DNA of 64,000 nt from DMER01 sp003451645 (GTDB lineage Bacteria > Pseudomonadota > Alphaproteobacteria > Micropepsales > Micropepsaceae). The stretch lies in assembly GCA_031976175.1 (NCBI GenBank), contig DALYLR010000008.1, forward strand, positions 43,361 to 107,360, written 5' to 3'. Shown piece after piece: positions 8,194 through 17,213 of the stretch (within the stretch, counting starts at the first letter, position 1; each line of letters opens with the position of its first letter). The notes under the pieces are model-generated. The model saw only the letters and a list, made by a program, of their open reading frames with translations, ran no database searches and was not told the DNA's origin. A program made the position numbers and the translations under genes.

Positions 8194-10407
8194 CTATCGA
8201 CGCATGAGGTCCGGCAGCCAGGCTTCATGCGGATCCTTCAGGGCACGGATCGAAATATTGGTCTCATCCAGAATGATCATCTCGCCGCCGGTAGTTCCGA
8301 TGCGCGCCGCAGGCACCGCTGCCGCATCCGCTTGCGCCAAGATATCGTGCGCGGTCGACTGGGGTACACAAATCACATACCGCGCTTGATCCTCACCGAA
8401 CCAATAAGCATGCGGATCACCATTCACTGGCGCCGCAAGCTCCGCGCCAATCCCGCCAGCCATGGCCATTTCCGCGATGGCCACCAACAGACCGCCATCG
8501 GCGCAGTCATGAGCAGTCGTCACCTGGCCAGCCTCGATCAGTGTGCGAACAAAAATGCCATTGCGCTTCTCTGAACCCAGATCAACTAGTGGCGGCGTGC
8601 CGTCTTCTCGTTGAAGGATTTCGCGCAGGTAAAGGGATTGACCCAAATGACCCTTTGTCTCACCAATCAGGATGACCGCCTCACCCTCGGCCTTGAATGC
8701 GATGGTGGCCATATGGCGCCAATCCCGCAGCAAGCCAACGCCGCCGATGGCCGGGGTCGGCAGAATATTCTGATACTGACCATTGGGCAGAAGCGTCTCA
8801 TTATAGAGCGATACGTTCCCGCTCACGATGGGGAAGTCGAGTGCCCGGCACGCTTCTCCTAATCCCCGCACAGCAAGTGCAAATTGACCCATGATCTCCG
8901 GCTTCTGTGGATTGCCAAAGTTTAGGTTATCAGTGACCGCCAATGGCTTGGCACCTACCGCGCTTAAGTTCCGGTAGGCTTCGGCGATCGCTTGCATCCC
9001 ACCCAAATAGGGATCGGCTTGGCAATAGCGTGGTGTTACGTCCGTTGTCAGAGCGACCGCTTTGCCTGTGCCGTGAACGCGGACCACGGCCGCATCGCCG
9101 CCTGGTTTTTGGATGGTGTCTGCCATCACCGAATAATCATACTGCTCCCAGATCCAGCGACGGGAGGCCAGATCGGGGCTCGCGACCAGTTGCTTCAGCA
9201 CGCCCAGAATCGAAGGTGGCGCGGGGACGTCGCTAAGCGGCGCCGGGCGTGGCGGCTCCACCCATGGACGCTCATACACAGGCGCCTCATCGGCCAACAC
9301 ATTGACCGGTAGATCACAAACATCCTCGCCGTGATGGCGCAGGACGATGCGCTTGGTGTCGGTGGTGATGCCGATGACTGCGAAGTCGAGCTCCCATTTG
9401 CGGAAAATGCGCTCGGCCTCCGCTTCCCGGCCCGGTTTGAGCACCATCAACATGCGCTCCTGGCTTTCGGACAGCATCATCTCATAGGCCGTCATACCGG
9501 CCTCGCGTTGAGGCACCTTGTCCATCCACAATTCTATGCCAGCACCACCTTTGGCCGCCATCTCACAAGAGGCAGAGGTCAGGCCCGCGGCACCCATGTC
9601 CTGAATGCCGATGATGGCATCTGTTGCCATGAGTTCGAGGCAGGCTTCGAGCAGCAATTTCTCCGTGAACGGATCGCCCACTTGGACGGTTGGCCGCTTC
9701 TCCTCGGCATCCTCGCTGAATTCCGCACTGGCCATGGTTGCGCCGTGGATGCCGTCGCGCCCCGTCTTTGAGCCTACATAGACCACGGGGTTGCCAGCGC
9801 CCTTTGCTGCCGACAGCCAGATGTTGTCCGCCCGCGCCAGCCCCACGCACATCGCATTGACCAGGATGTTGCCATTGTATGCCTTATGGAAATTGACCTC
9901 GCCACCCACAGTCGGCACGCCCATGCAATTGCCATAGGAGCCGATGCCGCTCACGACACCGGCGAGCAAGTGCCGCGTCTTGGGATGCTCCGGCTCACCA
10001 AAGCGCAAAGCATTGAGCATGGCGATGGGGCGCGCGCCCATGGTGAAGACATCGCGCATGATCCCGCCCACGCCCGTGGCCGCTCCCTGGAACGGCTCGA
10101 TGAAGCTTGGATGGTTATGGCTCTCCATCTTGAAGACGATCGCATCGCCATCGCCAATGTCGATGACGCCCGCGTTTTCTCCAGGCCCTTGAATCACCCA
10201 CGGGGCGCTGGTGGGCAAGGTGCGTAAATGCACGCGCGATGACTTGTAAGAGCAATGCTCCGACCACATCACGGAGAAGATACCGAGTTCCGTCATGTTG
10301 GGCGTGCGGTTTAGGAGCCGCAGGATGTTGGCCCATTCAGCCTCATTGAGACCGAATTGCTTGGCTGCTTCCAGCGTTCCTGGCCGCATCGTGTCTTCGT
10401 GTTTCAT
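8194..10407 (-). CDS. purL: phosphoribosylformylglycinamidine synthase II
   Basis: Small-type PurL, 737 residues, the ATP-dependent synthetase subunit that converts FGAR to FGAM with glutamine in purine biosynthesis. The N-terminal FGNEAEW-like start, the MWSEHCSYKSSR motif, GGIMRDVFTMGARPIA and the tandem AIRS-like halves are all present. The short form needs PurQ (glutaminase) and PurS, and both are encoded just upstream. The start ATG overlaps the purQ stop by 4 bp (10404-10407), indicating translational coupling. It is the last gene of the cluster and ends 17 bp from a convergent gene. Confidence 0.97.
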   Translation of the reverse strand: MKHEDTMRPGTLEAAKQFGLNEAEWANILRLLNRTPNMTELGIFSVMWSEHCSYKSSRVHLRTLPTSAPWVIQGPGENAGVIDIGDGDAIVFKMESHNHPSFIEPFQGAATGVGGIMRDVFTMGARPIAMLNALRFGEPEHPKTRHLLAGVVSGIGSYGNCMGVPTVGGEVNFHKAYNGNILVNAMCVGLARADNIWLSAAKGAGNPVVYVGSKTGRDGIHGATMASAEFSEDAEEKRPTVQVGDPFTEKLLLEACLELMATDAIIGIQDMGAAGLTSASCEMAAKGGAGIELWMDKVPQREAGMTAYEMMLSESQERMLMVLKPGREAEAERIFRKWELDFAVIGITTDTKRIVLRHHGEDVCDLPVNVLADEAPVYERPWVEPPRPAPLSDVPAPPSILGVLKQLVASPDLASRRWIWEQYDYSVMADTIQKPGGDAAVVRVHGTGKAVALTTDVTPRYCQADPYLGGMQAIAEAYRNLSAVGAKPLAVTDNLNFGNPQKPEIMGQFALAVRGLGEACRALDFPIVSGNVSLYNETLLPNGQYQNILPTPAIGGVGLLRDWRHMATIAFKAEGEAVILIGETKGHLGQSLYLREILQREDGTPPLVDLGSEKRNGIFVRTLIEAGQVTTAHDCADGGLLVAIAEMAMAGGIGAELAAPVNGDPHAYWFGEDQARYVICVPQSTAHDILAQADAAAVPAARIGTTGGEMIILDETNISIRALKDPHEAWLPDLMRR

Positions 10408-11075
10408 GACAGCGCCCCCAAGAGGCTCATGAACAGCGCCTTGCCGTCTTCGGAGCCCAAAGCGTTGTCGCAGGCCCGCTCTGGGTGTGGCATCAATCCT
10501 AGTATCGTCCGTTCACGGTTCATGATGCCGGCGATGTTGCGTGCGGCGCCATTGGGATTGTCGCCAAGTGTATAGCGCAAGGCGACCAGCCCCTCATCTT
10601 CAAGCGCGTCAAGTGTTGCCTCATCGGCCACATAGTTCCCCATGCCGTGGGCGACAGGGATCGAGATTGTCTGGCCCACCGCATAACGGTTTGTGAACAT
10701 TGTGTTGGCGGCCTCTACGGTCAGGTTTACTGGCCTGCAGACGAAACTAAGGCTCGCATTCTTGATGAGTGCGCCGGGGAGAAGGCCCGCCTCACACAAG
10801 ATCTGAAAACCGTTGCAAATGCCAAGGATCGGCGTGCCCTTCTGCGCCCTAGCGATCACATCTTGCATGATGGGGGAGTGTGCCGCCATCGCTCCCGCCC
10901 GCAAGTAGTCGCCATAAGAGAACCCGCCCGGCAGCACAATCAGATCGGCGTCACCGGGCACGCTTGCGTTGGCGTGCCAAACCATGGCGGGTGAGCGGCC
11001 GGTGATCTGGGTGAGGGCCGTGGCCACATCGCGGTCGCAGTTGGAGGCAGGAAATACAATGACTGCAGCCTTCAT
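10404..11075 (-). CDS. purQ: phosphoribosylformylglycinamidine synthase I, glutaminase subunit
   Basis: 223-residue class I glutamine amidotransferase that supplies ammonia to PurL. The start MKAAVIVFPASNCDRDVA at 11075 is the family start and is preceded by GAAGGAG; the frame extends upstream to 11174 without family similarity. The nucleophile lies in GICNGFQIL, and the HGMG and MPHPERA motifs with catalytic His and Glu follow. A strong hairpin-plus-T-run terminator (11095-11136) lies just upstream of the ribosome-binding site, so purQL may be transcribed separately from purCS or subject to attenuation. Confidence 0.96.
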   Translation of the reverse strand: MKAAVIVFPASNCDRDVATALTQITGRSPAMVWHANASVPGDADLIVLPGGFSYGDYLRAGAMAAHSPIMQDVIARAQKGTPILGICNGFQILCEAGLLPGALIKNASLSFVCRPVNLTVEAANTMFTNRYAVGQTISIPVAHGMGNYVADEATLDALEDEGLVALRYTLGDNPNGAARNIAGIMNRERTILGLMPHPERACDNALGSEDGKALFMSLLGALS

Positions 11076-11094
11076 GCGCGGCGCAGCTCCTTCG

Positions 11095-11136
11095 CAAAAA
11101 CGAAACATCCCAGGACATAAGGACAGTCCCGGGATG
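11095..11136 (-). terminator. intrinsic terminator inside the purine cluster
   Basis: On the minus strand CATCCCGGGAC (11136-11126) pairs with GTCCTGGGATG (11116-11106) over 11 bp with one G-U wobble, and is followed by TTTCGTTTTTGCG. It lies between the DUF2059 gene and purQ. A second GCCCGCT/AGCGGGC hairpin lies about 15 bp upstream. Either this ends a purC-purS-DUF2059 transcript or it acts as an attenuator ahead of purQL. Confidence 0.8.
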
Positions 11137-11182
11137 CCACAAGCCCAGGCCCGCTGGCAAGCGGGCTCATGCAATTTGGCTG

Positions 11183-11740
11183 TTAGCTAGAGACCTTGGG
11201 GTTTTGATATTGCTCGCGCAATTGTTCTTGCAGGCGCTTGGAGATCTTGCGCACCACTTCGAGGCTCCAGGTGTTAGCAACGCCCGACAGTTCCTTTTGC
11301 AGTGCCTCGCTCTCGCCGCGAAGCTTCGCGCCAGCCTTGGTGCGGTGGAAATTGGCAATAACCTTCATCTCGTCAGCAGAAAAACGCTTGGCGTAGAGGG
11401 TTGCGATGTCGATCATCAGGCCGTCCAACGAGCGATCTGTCTCTTCCCGGAAGGCGCGTTCGATCAAATCGCGCGTTTCCTTAGACATGTCGGGATATTC
11501 TTTTTGGATGCTGGCCATTTGCTTGGGCAAGCTCGCCTCGAACTGGCTCTTGAACATCTCCTTGGCTTGCATGGCAACCAAGAGATCCTTCGCGGCGGAT
11601 AGGCGATTATCAACAGAATCAGCCGCCGGAGCAGTTGCTGGACTCGCGGGCACCGCGGCCGTCGCTGCCGAGGCAACCGGCGTGCCCATTCCCAATGTCA
11701 GCGCTAGCCCTAAGGAAGCCGCCCCAAACAGACCCTTCAT
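11183..11740 (-). CDS. exported DUF2059-type protein within the purine cluster
   Basis: 185 residues from the ATG at 11740 (an in-frame GTG start at 11761 is possible but adds a non-signal-like MCIWGRR). A signal peptide MKGLFGAASLGLALTLGMG is followed by an Ala/Pro-rich linker and a helical domain with the DUF2059 pattern (SAKDLLVAM...MFKSQFEASLPKQM...YAKRFSADEMKVIANFHRT). Function of the family is unknown; it is exported. Its placement between purS (23 bp upstream) and purQ is odd, since no periplasmic step exists in purine synthesis; a chance insertion into the operon is likely. Confidence 0.75.
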   Translation of the reverse strand: MKGLFGAASLGLALTLGMGTPVASAATAAVPASPATAPAADSVDNRLSAAKDLLVAMQAKEMFKSQFEASLPKQMASIQKEYPDMSKETRDLIERAFREETDRSLDGLMIDIATLYAKRFSADEMKVIANFHRTKAGAKLRGESEALQKELSGVANTWSLEVVRKISKRLQEQLREQYQNPKVSS

Positions 11741-11763
11741 CCTACGCCCCCAGATACACACAA

Positions 11764-12009
11764 CTACTCGTTTAGCACTTCTATGACGTAATTTTCAATC
11801 ACCTTATTGGCCAAGAGCCGTTCACACATCACTTTAGCTTGATTTTTCGCTGCGTCCGCATCCGGCGCCTCAAGCTGAACCTCGATGATTTTCCCGGCTC
11901 TGACGTCCCCAATGCCTTGAAAGCCCAATCTGGTCAAAGCGTTCCCAATCGCTTTGCCCTGCGGATCCAAAACTCCCGATTTTGGCGTCACATGAATACG
12001 CACCCTCAT
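11764..12009 (-). CDS. purS: phosphoribosylformylglycinamidine synthase subunit PurS
   Basis: 81-residue PurS, the small scaffold that joins PurL and PurQ in the FGAM synthase complex. The family pattern is clear: MRVRIHVTPKSGVLDPQGKA at the start, then LTRLGFQGIGDVRAGKIIEV and a final VIENYVIEV strand. The ATG overlaps the purC stop by 4 bp (12006-12009), so it is translationally coupled to purC. Confidence 0.95.
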   Translation of the reverse strand: MRVRIHVTPKSGVLDPQGKAIGNALTRLGFQGIGDVRAGKIIEVQLEAPDADAAKNQAKVMCERLLANKVIENYVIEVLNE

Positions 12010-12773
12010 TTGACCAGAACCGGACCCTTTCTGCCAGTATTATCCTGACCTTCTTGCAAGATTCCAAGACGCTTTGCGACTTCGGTGTAGGCTTCCGTCA
12101 CTCCGCCCAGGTCCCGCCGGAACCGGTCTTTGTCCAGTTTCTCGTTAGTCTTAAGATCCCAAAGCCGCATGGAATCTGGACTGATTTCATCGGCGAGGAT
12201 GACGCGAACCATATCCGCCTCATAGAGGCGCCCAAACTCGACCTTGAAGTCGATCAGCTTGATCCCCACGCCTAAGAACAGCCCGGATAGGAAGTCGTTG
12301 ATCCGGACGGATAATTGGATGATCTCGTCCAGTTCCTGCGCACTCGCCCATCCAAAGGCCAGGATATGCTCCTCCGAGACCATTGGGTCAGAGAGTTTGT
12401 CGTCCTTCAGAAAGTACTCGATGATCGAACGGGGCAGGGCGGTACCCTCTTCCAGCCCCAGACGCTTGGACAGACTGCCTGCGGCGACATTCCTGACCAC
12501 AACCTCAAGGGGAATGATCTCGACCTCCCGAATCAGCTGTTCGCGCATATTCAGACGGCGCATGAAATGGTTGGGGACACCGATTTGGCCGAGTTGGGTC
12601 ATCAAGAATTCCGAAATCCGGTTGTTCAAGACGCCCTTGCCCTCCAGCACCGCCTTCTTTTTCGCGTCAAAGGCGGTCGTATCGTCCTTGAAGTACTGGA
12701 TCAGGGTCCCAGGTTCCGGCCCCTCATAAAGGACCTTGGCCTTGCCTTCATAAACCAATCTGCGGCTTTTCAT
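12006..12773 (-). CDS. purC: phosphoribosylaminoimidazole-succinocarboxamide synthase
   Basis: 255-residue SAICAR synthase, ligating aspartate to CAIR in purine synthesis. Visible family motifs are YEGKAKVLYEGPEPGTLIQY at the start, FKDDTTAFDAKKK, the VVRNVAAGSL strand, LIDFKVEFGR, and LADEISPDSMRLWD with the Asp/Ser substrate-binding residues. It is the first gene of the minus-strand purine cluster. The 277 bp upstream, to 13051, has no gene; I see no clear operator or riboswitch there. Confidence 0.97.
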   Translation of the reverse strand: MKSRRLVYEGKAKVLYEGPEPGTLIQYFKDDTTAFDAKKKAVLEGKGVLNNRISEFLMTQLGQIGVPNHFMRRLNMREQLIREVEIIPLEVVVRNVAAGSLSKRLGLEEGTALPRSIIEYFLKDDKLSDPMVSEEHILAFGWASAQELDEIIQLSVRINDFLSGLFLGVGIKLIDFKVEFGRLYEADMVRVILADEISPDSMRLWDLKTNEKLDKDRFRRDLGGVTEAYTEVAKRLGILQEGQDNTGRKGPVLVK

Positions 12774-13050
12774 GGGGACATCGCCTTACACTTGGGGACG
12801 GAAGCTCGGTGCGCTCCCGCAGCAGGCCAGGGGAAACGCGTGTGTGTGTCGCTGCCACGCTAGCGCAAATTCCGGTCCAGGTACAATCGGCCCAAAAGAT
12901 GTCCCCAAGGAATGTCCAAATTTTGTCATGATACGCGCTATCGAAACGCCATTGCCGGGGTGTTTGCACATGCCCATATTACCGTCGAAGCAGGGTGCGG
13001 CTTGCGCCCACGGTACTTTGACCCCTCACCTCAGATAAGGAAGCCTAGCG

Positions 13051-13377
13051 ATGTCCGGTTTTGACAAGCGCCGAGAAGGCCAAGAAGCAAAATTCGCGCT
13101 CGACGAATCCCTGAAATTCAAGGCAACGGCGCGCCGCAACAAGCTCTTGGGGCTCTGGGCCGCGGCCAAGATGGGCATCACGGGCGAAGCCGCTGACGCC
13201 TATGCCAAAGAGGTAGTTAAGGCGGACTTCGAAGAAGTTGGTGACGATGATGTGTTTCGCAAGTTGCGCAACGATCTGGACGCCAAGGGCATTTCGGTTT
13301 CTGATCACCAAATCCGGCGCGAGATGGAGGACCTCATGGTCACTGCCGCGGATCAGGTGCGGAACGAGGCTCAGTAG
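13051..13377 (+). CDS. F1-ATPase inhibitor zeta subunit-like protein (DUF1476)
   Basis: 108-residue all-helical protein matching DUF1476, the alphaproteobacterial zeta subunit that blocks ATP hydrolysis by F1Fo-ATP synthase (first characterised in Paracoccus denitrificans). The signature start MSGFDKRREGQEAKFALDES, followed by KFKATARRNKLLGLWAAAKM, is clear; this N-terminal stretch is the inhibitory segment in the family. Its inhibitory strength differs between species and is unknown here. It is a strong marker that the host is an alphaproteobacterium. AAGGAAG precedes the ATG. It lies 30 bp upstream of the PQQ dehydrogenase on the same strand. Confidence 0.92.
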   Translation: MSGFDKRREGQEAKFALDESLKFKATARRNKLLGLWAAAKMGITGEAADAYAKEVVKADFEEVGDDDVFRKLRNDLDAKGISVSDHQIRREMEDLMVTAADQVRNEAQ

Positions 13378-13406
13378 ACGGGCCTCAAACGAGGGGCCTA
13401 GAGCGA

Positions 13407-15482
13407 ATGAGTGTAACGCGAGTATTTTGCGCAGCGGCGCTGTGGCTCCTTGGCGCGAGTGCGTCTCACGGCGATGATTGGCCCCATTATGGCGGCGATC
13501 TCGGCGGTCAGCGCTACAGCCGCGCCCAACAGATCACTCCGGAAACCGTCGGCGGCCTCATACGCGCATGGGAGTACCGAACCGGGGATGTGGCGGGTCG
13601 AAGCCCCAAAGTCATGCGCCGGACCAAGCTGCAAGGAACACCCGTTCTCTATGGCGACAGCCTTTATGTTTGTTCCGCTTTCAATATGGTGGCGGCGCTC
13701 GACCCCGCGACCGGCACGGAGAAATGGCGCTACGATCCCAAGGTCCCGGAAAACCTCAAGCCTGGAAATCTCTTCGGCTGCCGGGGTGTTGCAGTGTGGG
13801 AGGATTTGGGGCGGCCCGCGGATGCGCAATGCCGGTTGAGGGTATTTACCGGGACGACCGATGCGCGGATCATCGCTCTTGATGGCCGGACCGGTATGCC
13901 CTGTGAGGATTTTGGAACTGCGGGCACAGTGAAAATCGATATTGGTATGGCTGAGAAATGGCCGGGCGAGTTCCAGATCACCTCTGCTCCTGTGGCGGTT
14001 CGCGACACCGTAATTGTGGGCTCAGCCATCTCGGATAATGTGCGCGTCGAGGCGCCCAAAGGCGTTGTGCGCGGATTTGATGCCCGCACAGGCGCTCTGA
14101 AATGGCAGTTCGATCCTGTTCCCCAAACCGAAGAGCAGGCTTTGGCGCAAGGGTGGGCCCCGGGGTCACATAAGCCCGCCGGGCATGCCAATGTGTGGGC
14201 GCCTATGTCCGCCGATGCTGCCCGTGGCTTGGTGTTCTTGCCCACCTCCTCGCCCAGTCCCGATTTCTTTGGCGGCTTGCGCGCAGGGGATAACCGCCAT
14301 GCCAATTCGGTGGTGGCACTCAGGGCCGAGACTGGCGAACTCGTTTGGGCCTTTCAAATCGTCCATCACGATGTCTGGGACTATGATACTCCGGCCCAGC
14401 CGACACTGACCTCTTTGGAGCTTCCCGAGGGGCGGCGGGATGTTGTGATCCAGGGGACCAAGCAAGGGCTGGTGTTTGTGCTCGACCGCGACACGGGCAA
14501 ACCTGTCTTCCCTGTTGAAGAACGGCCGGTGCCTCAAGGCGGCGTGGCGGGCGAAGTCTTGTCGCCAACCCAGCCTTTCCCCACCCACATCCCGCCATTG
14601 GTGCCCAGCACCATCAAACCAGACGATGCTTGGGGCCTGACGCCCTTCGATCAGGGCGCGTGCCGGGACGCCATCGCCAATGCGCGCTCGGAGGGTCTCT
14701 ACACACCACCTTCTGAGAAGGGGACCCTCATGTATCCCTTTACCGGCGGCGGCATCAATTGGGGTGGCGTGTCAGTTGATCCGGATCGCCAGGTCCTCTA
14801 TGTCAATACCAGCCGGATGATTCACAAAATCACCCTAGTCCCGCGCGATCAGTATGAGTCCCGCAAGGCCAAACGCCGGCCACTCGAAGAATTCGCGCCG
14901 CAAGCGGGGACCCCCTATGGCATGATCCGTGAGACATTCCTGTCGCCGCTCTTCCTGCCCTGCAATCCGCCGCCCTGGGGTGTCTTGACCGCGGTTGATC
15001 TGAAGACCGGGAAGCGCCTGTGGGAGAGCGTTCTAGGTACGACTGAATCGCTGGCGCCACTTGCCATTCCGTTGAAGCTCGGCACGCCGTCTTTGGGCGG
15101 ACCGGTTGCCACACGCGGCGGCGTGATCTTTATCGGTGCGACGATGGATCATTATTTGCGGGCCTTTGATGCCAAGTCAGGCGCGGAGTTGTGGGCGGGT
15201 GCCTTGCCAGCGCCTGGGATCGCCACACCCTCGGTTTATTCTTGGAAGGGCCGCCAATATGTAGTGATCGCGGCGGGCGGCACCGGCATGGCGGACACCG
15301 CCATCTCAGATGCCTTTGTCGCCTTCGCGTTGCCGGGCCCTGGCGATGAAGGCCCCAGCCTCTGGTCACGCACCTTGGGGCAGCCCGGTGGGCATTTCTA
15401 CGCGGGGCTTGCGGGAACCCTTCTGATCATGATTGGCGCTTACTTTGCTTGGAGGCGTTGGAGGGCAGGCAGGCGCGCATAG
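13407..15482 (+). CDS. PQQ-dependent dehydrogenase with C-terminal membrane anchor
   Basis: 691-residue periplasmic quinoprotein with the eight-bladed propeller pattern: DWPHYGGDLGGQRYSRAQQI at the start, recurring W-motif blades such as ALDPATGTEKWRYDP, and NANSV-VALRAETGELVWAFQ. It resembles the glucose/quinate/shikimate membrane-bound dehydrogenase group, but instead of the usual N-terminal multi-helix domain it has a signal peptide, and a single transmembrane helix (FYAGLAGTLLIMIGAYFAW) followed by basic residues at the C terminus. The electron acceptor is probably ubiquinone; the substrate is unknown. No pqq biosynthesis genes are in the window. The unusual anchor position is worth noting. 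Confidence 0.85.
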   Translation: MSVTRVFCAAALWLLGASASHGDDWPHYGGDLGGQRYSRAQQITPETVGGLIRAWEYRTGDVAGRSPKVMRRTKLQGTPVLYGDSLYVCSAFNMVAALDPATGTEKWRYDPKVPENLKPGNLFGCRGVAVWEDLGRPADAQCRLRVFTGTTDARIIALDGRTGMPCEDFGTAGTVKIDIGMAEKWPGEFQITSAPVAVRDTVIVGSAISDNVRVEAPKGVVRGFDARTGALKWQFDPVPQTEEQALAQGWAPGSHKPAGHANVWAPMSADAARGLVFLPTSSPSPDFFGGLRAGDNRHANSVVALRAETGELVWAFQIVHHDVWDYDTPAQPTLTSLELPEGRRDVVIQGTKQGLVFVLDRDTGKPVFPVEERPVPQGGVAGEVLSPTQPFPTHIPPLVPSTIKPDDAWGLTPFDQGACRDAIANARSEGLYTPPSEKGTLMYPFTGGGINWGGVSVDPDRQVLYVNTSRMIHKITLVPRDQYESRKAKRRPLEEFAPQAGTPYGMIRETFLSPLFLPCNPPPWGVLTAVDLKTGKRLWESVLGTTESLAPLAIPLKLGTPSLGGPVATRGGVIFIGATMDHYLRAFDAKSGAELWAGALPAPGIATPSVYSWKGRQYVVIAAGGTGMADTAISDAFVAFALPGPGDEGPSLWSRTLGQPGGHFYAGLAGTLLIMIGAYFAWRRWRAGRRA

Positions 15483-15521
15483 GCGTCGCCCAACCGTCAT
15501 GCCCTCTACCAGAGCAACGGC

Positions 15522-16241
15522 TCAGCATCCCTCATTGGTATCGAGCCAGCCCAAGAACTTGCCCGATTTGTCGTTGACCTTGGTGGCCTCATAACACTCG
15601 CCACCGGGGTTTTTGGCCGGCGCGCGGTGGAAGATGATCGCCTCCTCACCGAGTTCCTTCTTCGCGTTCTTGTCGGTCAGCGCCTTGACGACCGTGGGTT
15701 TGGGGCCCGCCTCATCGATCTGGCAGATGGTGGTCCCGTTCTTGTAGTCATTGATCCGGACCATGACGCCATCGCTCTCCCGCCGGGCGAGGGTCACTGG
15801 CGCCTTGGCAGGTGCCTTGGCAAGGCAGGCATCGATCGCAGGGATCAGGCTCAACAACTCATTGTCCCAGCGGAAAAACCCGCAACCCTTATAGGTCTGC
15901 TTACCCATCGTCACGGCAACGGTCAGTGGATAGGCAAAACCGTCTTTGCCGACCTTGCAGGCATCCGTCTGCTGAAGATCGACCGTAATGGGCTTGGACG
16001 CAAATTGAACAATCCCGCCGCCCATCACGCGTGGCTGCACCACGGGTGCCATATGCTGTTTTCCTGCACGATTGTCTTGAAAAAAGATGTCTTGCGCTGG
16101 GTAGATGTTCAACGACCACTGCCCATCCGGCCCAACCGCCACGATGTTGCCGCGATAGGGGGTGAGCGGATCGTTAGCGGCGGCAAGTGGAGAATTGGCA
16201 CCCAAGGCAAAGACGGCAAGGCTGATCGAGACCAAACGCAT
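15522..16241 (-). CDS. exported COG3650-like protein
   Basis: 239 residues with a signal peptide (MRLVSISLAVFALGANSPLA, cleavage near AAA-N). The central part, with a GNIVAVGPDGQWSLNI start, a Cys in TDACKVGKDGFAYPLTVAVT and YKGCGFF, matches the pattern of COG3650 envelope proteins (a Cys pair bridging two strands). The C-terminal half, about residues 145-239, looks like a separate small domain with two Cys (TICQID and GECYEA) and a terminal Cys. No catalytic residues are recognised; a periplasmic binding or chaperone-like role is only a guess. Confidence 0.65.
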   Translation of the reverse strand: MRLVSISLAVFALGANSPLAAANDPLTPYRGNIVAVGPDGQWSLNIYPAQDIFFQDNRAGKQHMAPVVQPRVMGGGIVQFASKPITVDLQQTDACKVGKDGFAYPLTVAVTMGKQTYKGCGFFRWDNELLSLIPAIDACLAKAPAKAPVTLARRESDGVMVRINDYKNGTTICQIDEAGPKPTVVKALTDKNAKKELGEEAIIFHRAPAKNPGGECYEATKVNDKSGKFLGWLDTNEGC

Positions 16242-16341
16242 AGTGACTCCTATCCGGTGGTGTGACTCAGGAATGGTGGCGTTATGCCATGCATTGCGCT
16301 AACCTCAGACAGAAAAATGGGATTTTGGGGAGGCTGTCACA

Positions 16342-17187
16342 ATGGGCTTTTTGGTGCCAATTCTTGCCGCCGCGGCGGCCTATGGCGTTGTTTACTTTAA
16401 TCCTGCGCAGAACGCGCCCTTGGCTTTTGGGATTTGGGGCGTGGCGGGCCTGGCTGCGCTGTGGCTCGGCCGGTCGAGCGGGCGTTGGGCCCTTATGACG
16501 CTGGTCCTGGCCGCAGTTGCGTTGGGTGTCGGCGTGGCAGGCATCCGGACCGGCCAATTGCCGACCTTCGCGGCCTTGGGGCTCGGCATTGGCGGCGGGG
16601 TGGTGATCGGGAGCTTGGCCTTACTTGCGGGGTTGTCGGCGCTGTTCGCCGGGCGCGACAAGCTCGCGGCCGGGGTCACGGTCCTGGCGGCAGCGGCACT
16701 GCTTGTAGTGCCGGTTCAGTACATTCTCAAAAGCCGGACGGTGCCCCCGATCCACGACATTACGACCAACACGGACGATCCACCGGCCTTTGTGGCGATT
16801 GTTAAATTGCGCGAGGGCGCGCCGAACAAGCCTGACTATGCCGGAGCCGAGACAGCGGAGTTGCAGAAAAAGGCCTATCCGGATTTGGCGCCCGTGACGA
16901 TGGCGTTGTCACCTGAGGCGGCCTTTGACAAGGCTCTTACTGCGGCGCAGGCCATGCCCGATTGGCAAATCGTCGAGGAGGTCAAAGCCGAAGGCCGGAT
17001 CGAGGCGACGGCCACGACCGCGATCATGGGTTTCAAGGACGATATCGTCATTCGCGTGCGGGCGGCCCCAGATGGGTCGGGAAGCACAATCGACATCCGC
17101 TCCAAGTCCCGTGTCGGGCGCAGCGACATGGGCGCCAACGCTGAGCGCATCCGGGCGTACGTGGCAAAATTGAAGACGTCAGCTTGA
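16342..17187 (+). CDS. membrane protein with C-terminal DUF1499 domain
   Basis: 281 residues. Residues 1-130 contain about four transmembrane helices; residues 135-280 match the DUF1499 pattern (PPIHDITTNTDDPPAF, later IEATATTAIMGFKDDIVIRV and the SRVGRSDMGANAERIR motif near the end). The domain's function is unknown; the membrane part should orient it at the inner membrane. The gene is followed 26 bp later by a metallo-beta-lactamase-fold hydrolase on the same strand and is probably cotranscribed with it. Confidence 0.82.
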   Translation: MGFLVPILAAAAAYGVVYFNPAQNAPLAFGIWGVAGLAALWLGRSSGRWALMTLVLAAVALGVGVAGIRTGQLPTFAALGLGIGGGVVIGSLALLAGLSALFAGRDKLAAGVTVLAAAALLVVPVQYILKSRTVPPIHDITTNTDDPPAFVAIVKLREGAPNKPDYAGAETAELQKKAYPDLAPVTMALSPEAAFDKALTAAQAMPDWQIVEEVKAEGRIEATATTAIMGFKDDIVIRVRAAPDGSGSTIDIRSKSRVGRSDMGANAERIRAYVAKLKTSA

Positions 17188-17213
17188 TCCCGCCGCATAA
17201 AGGAGACGCCAGG

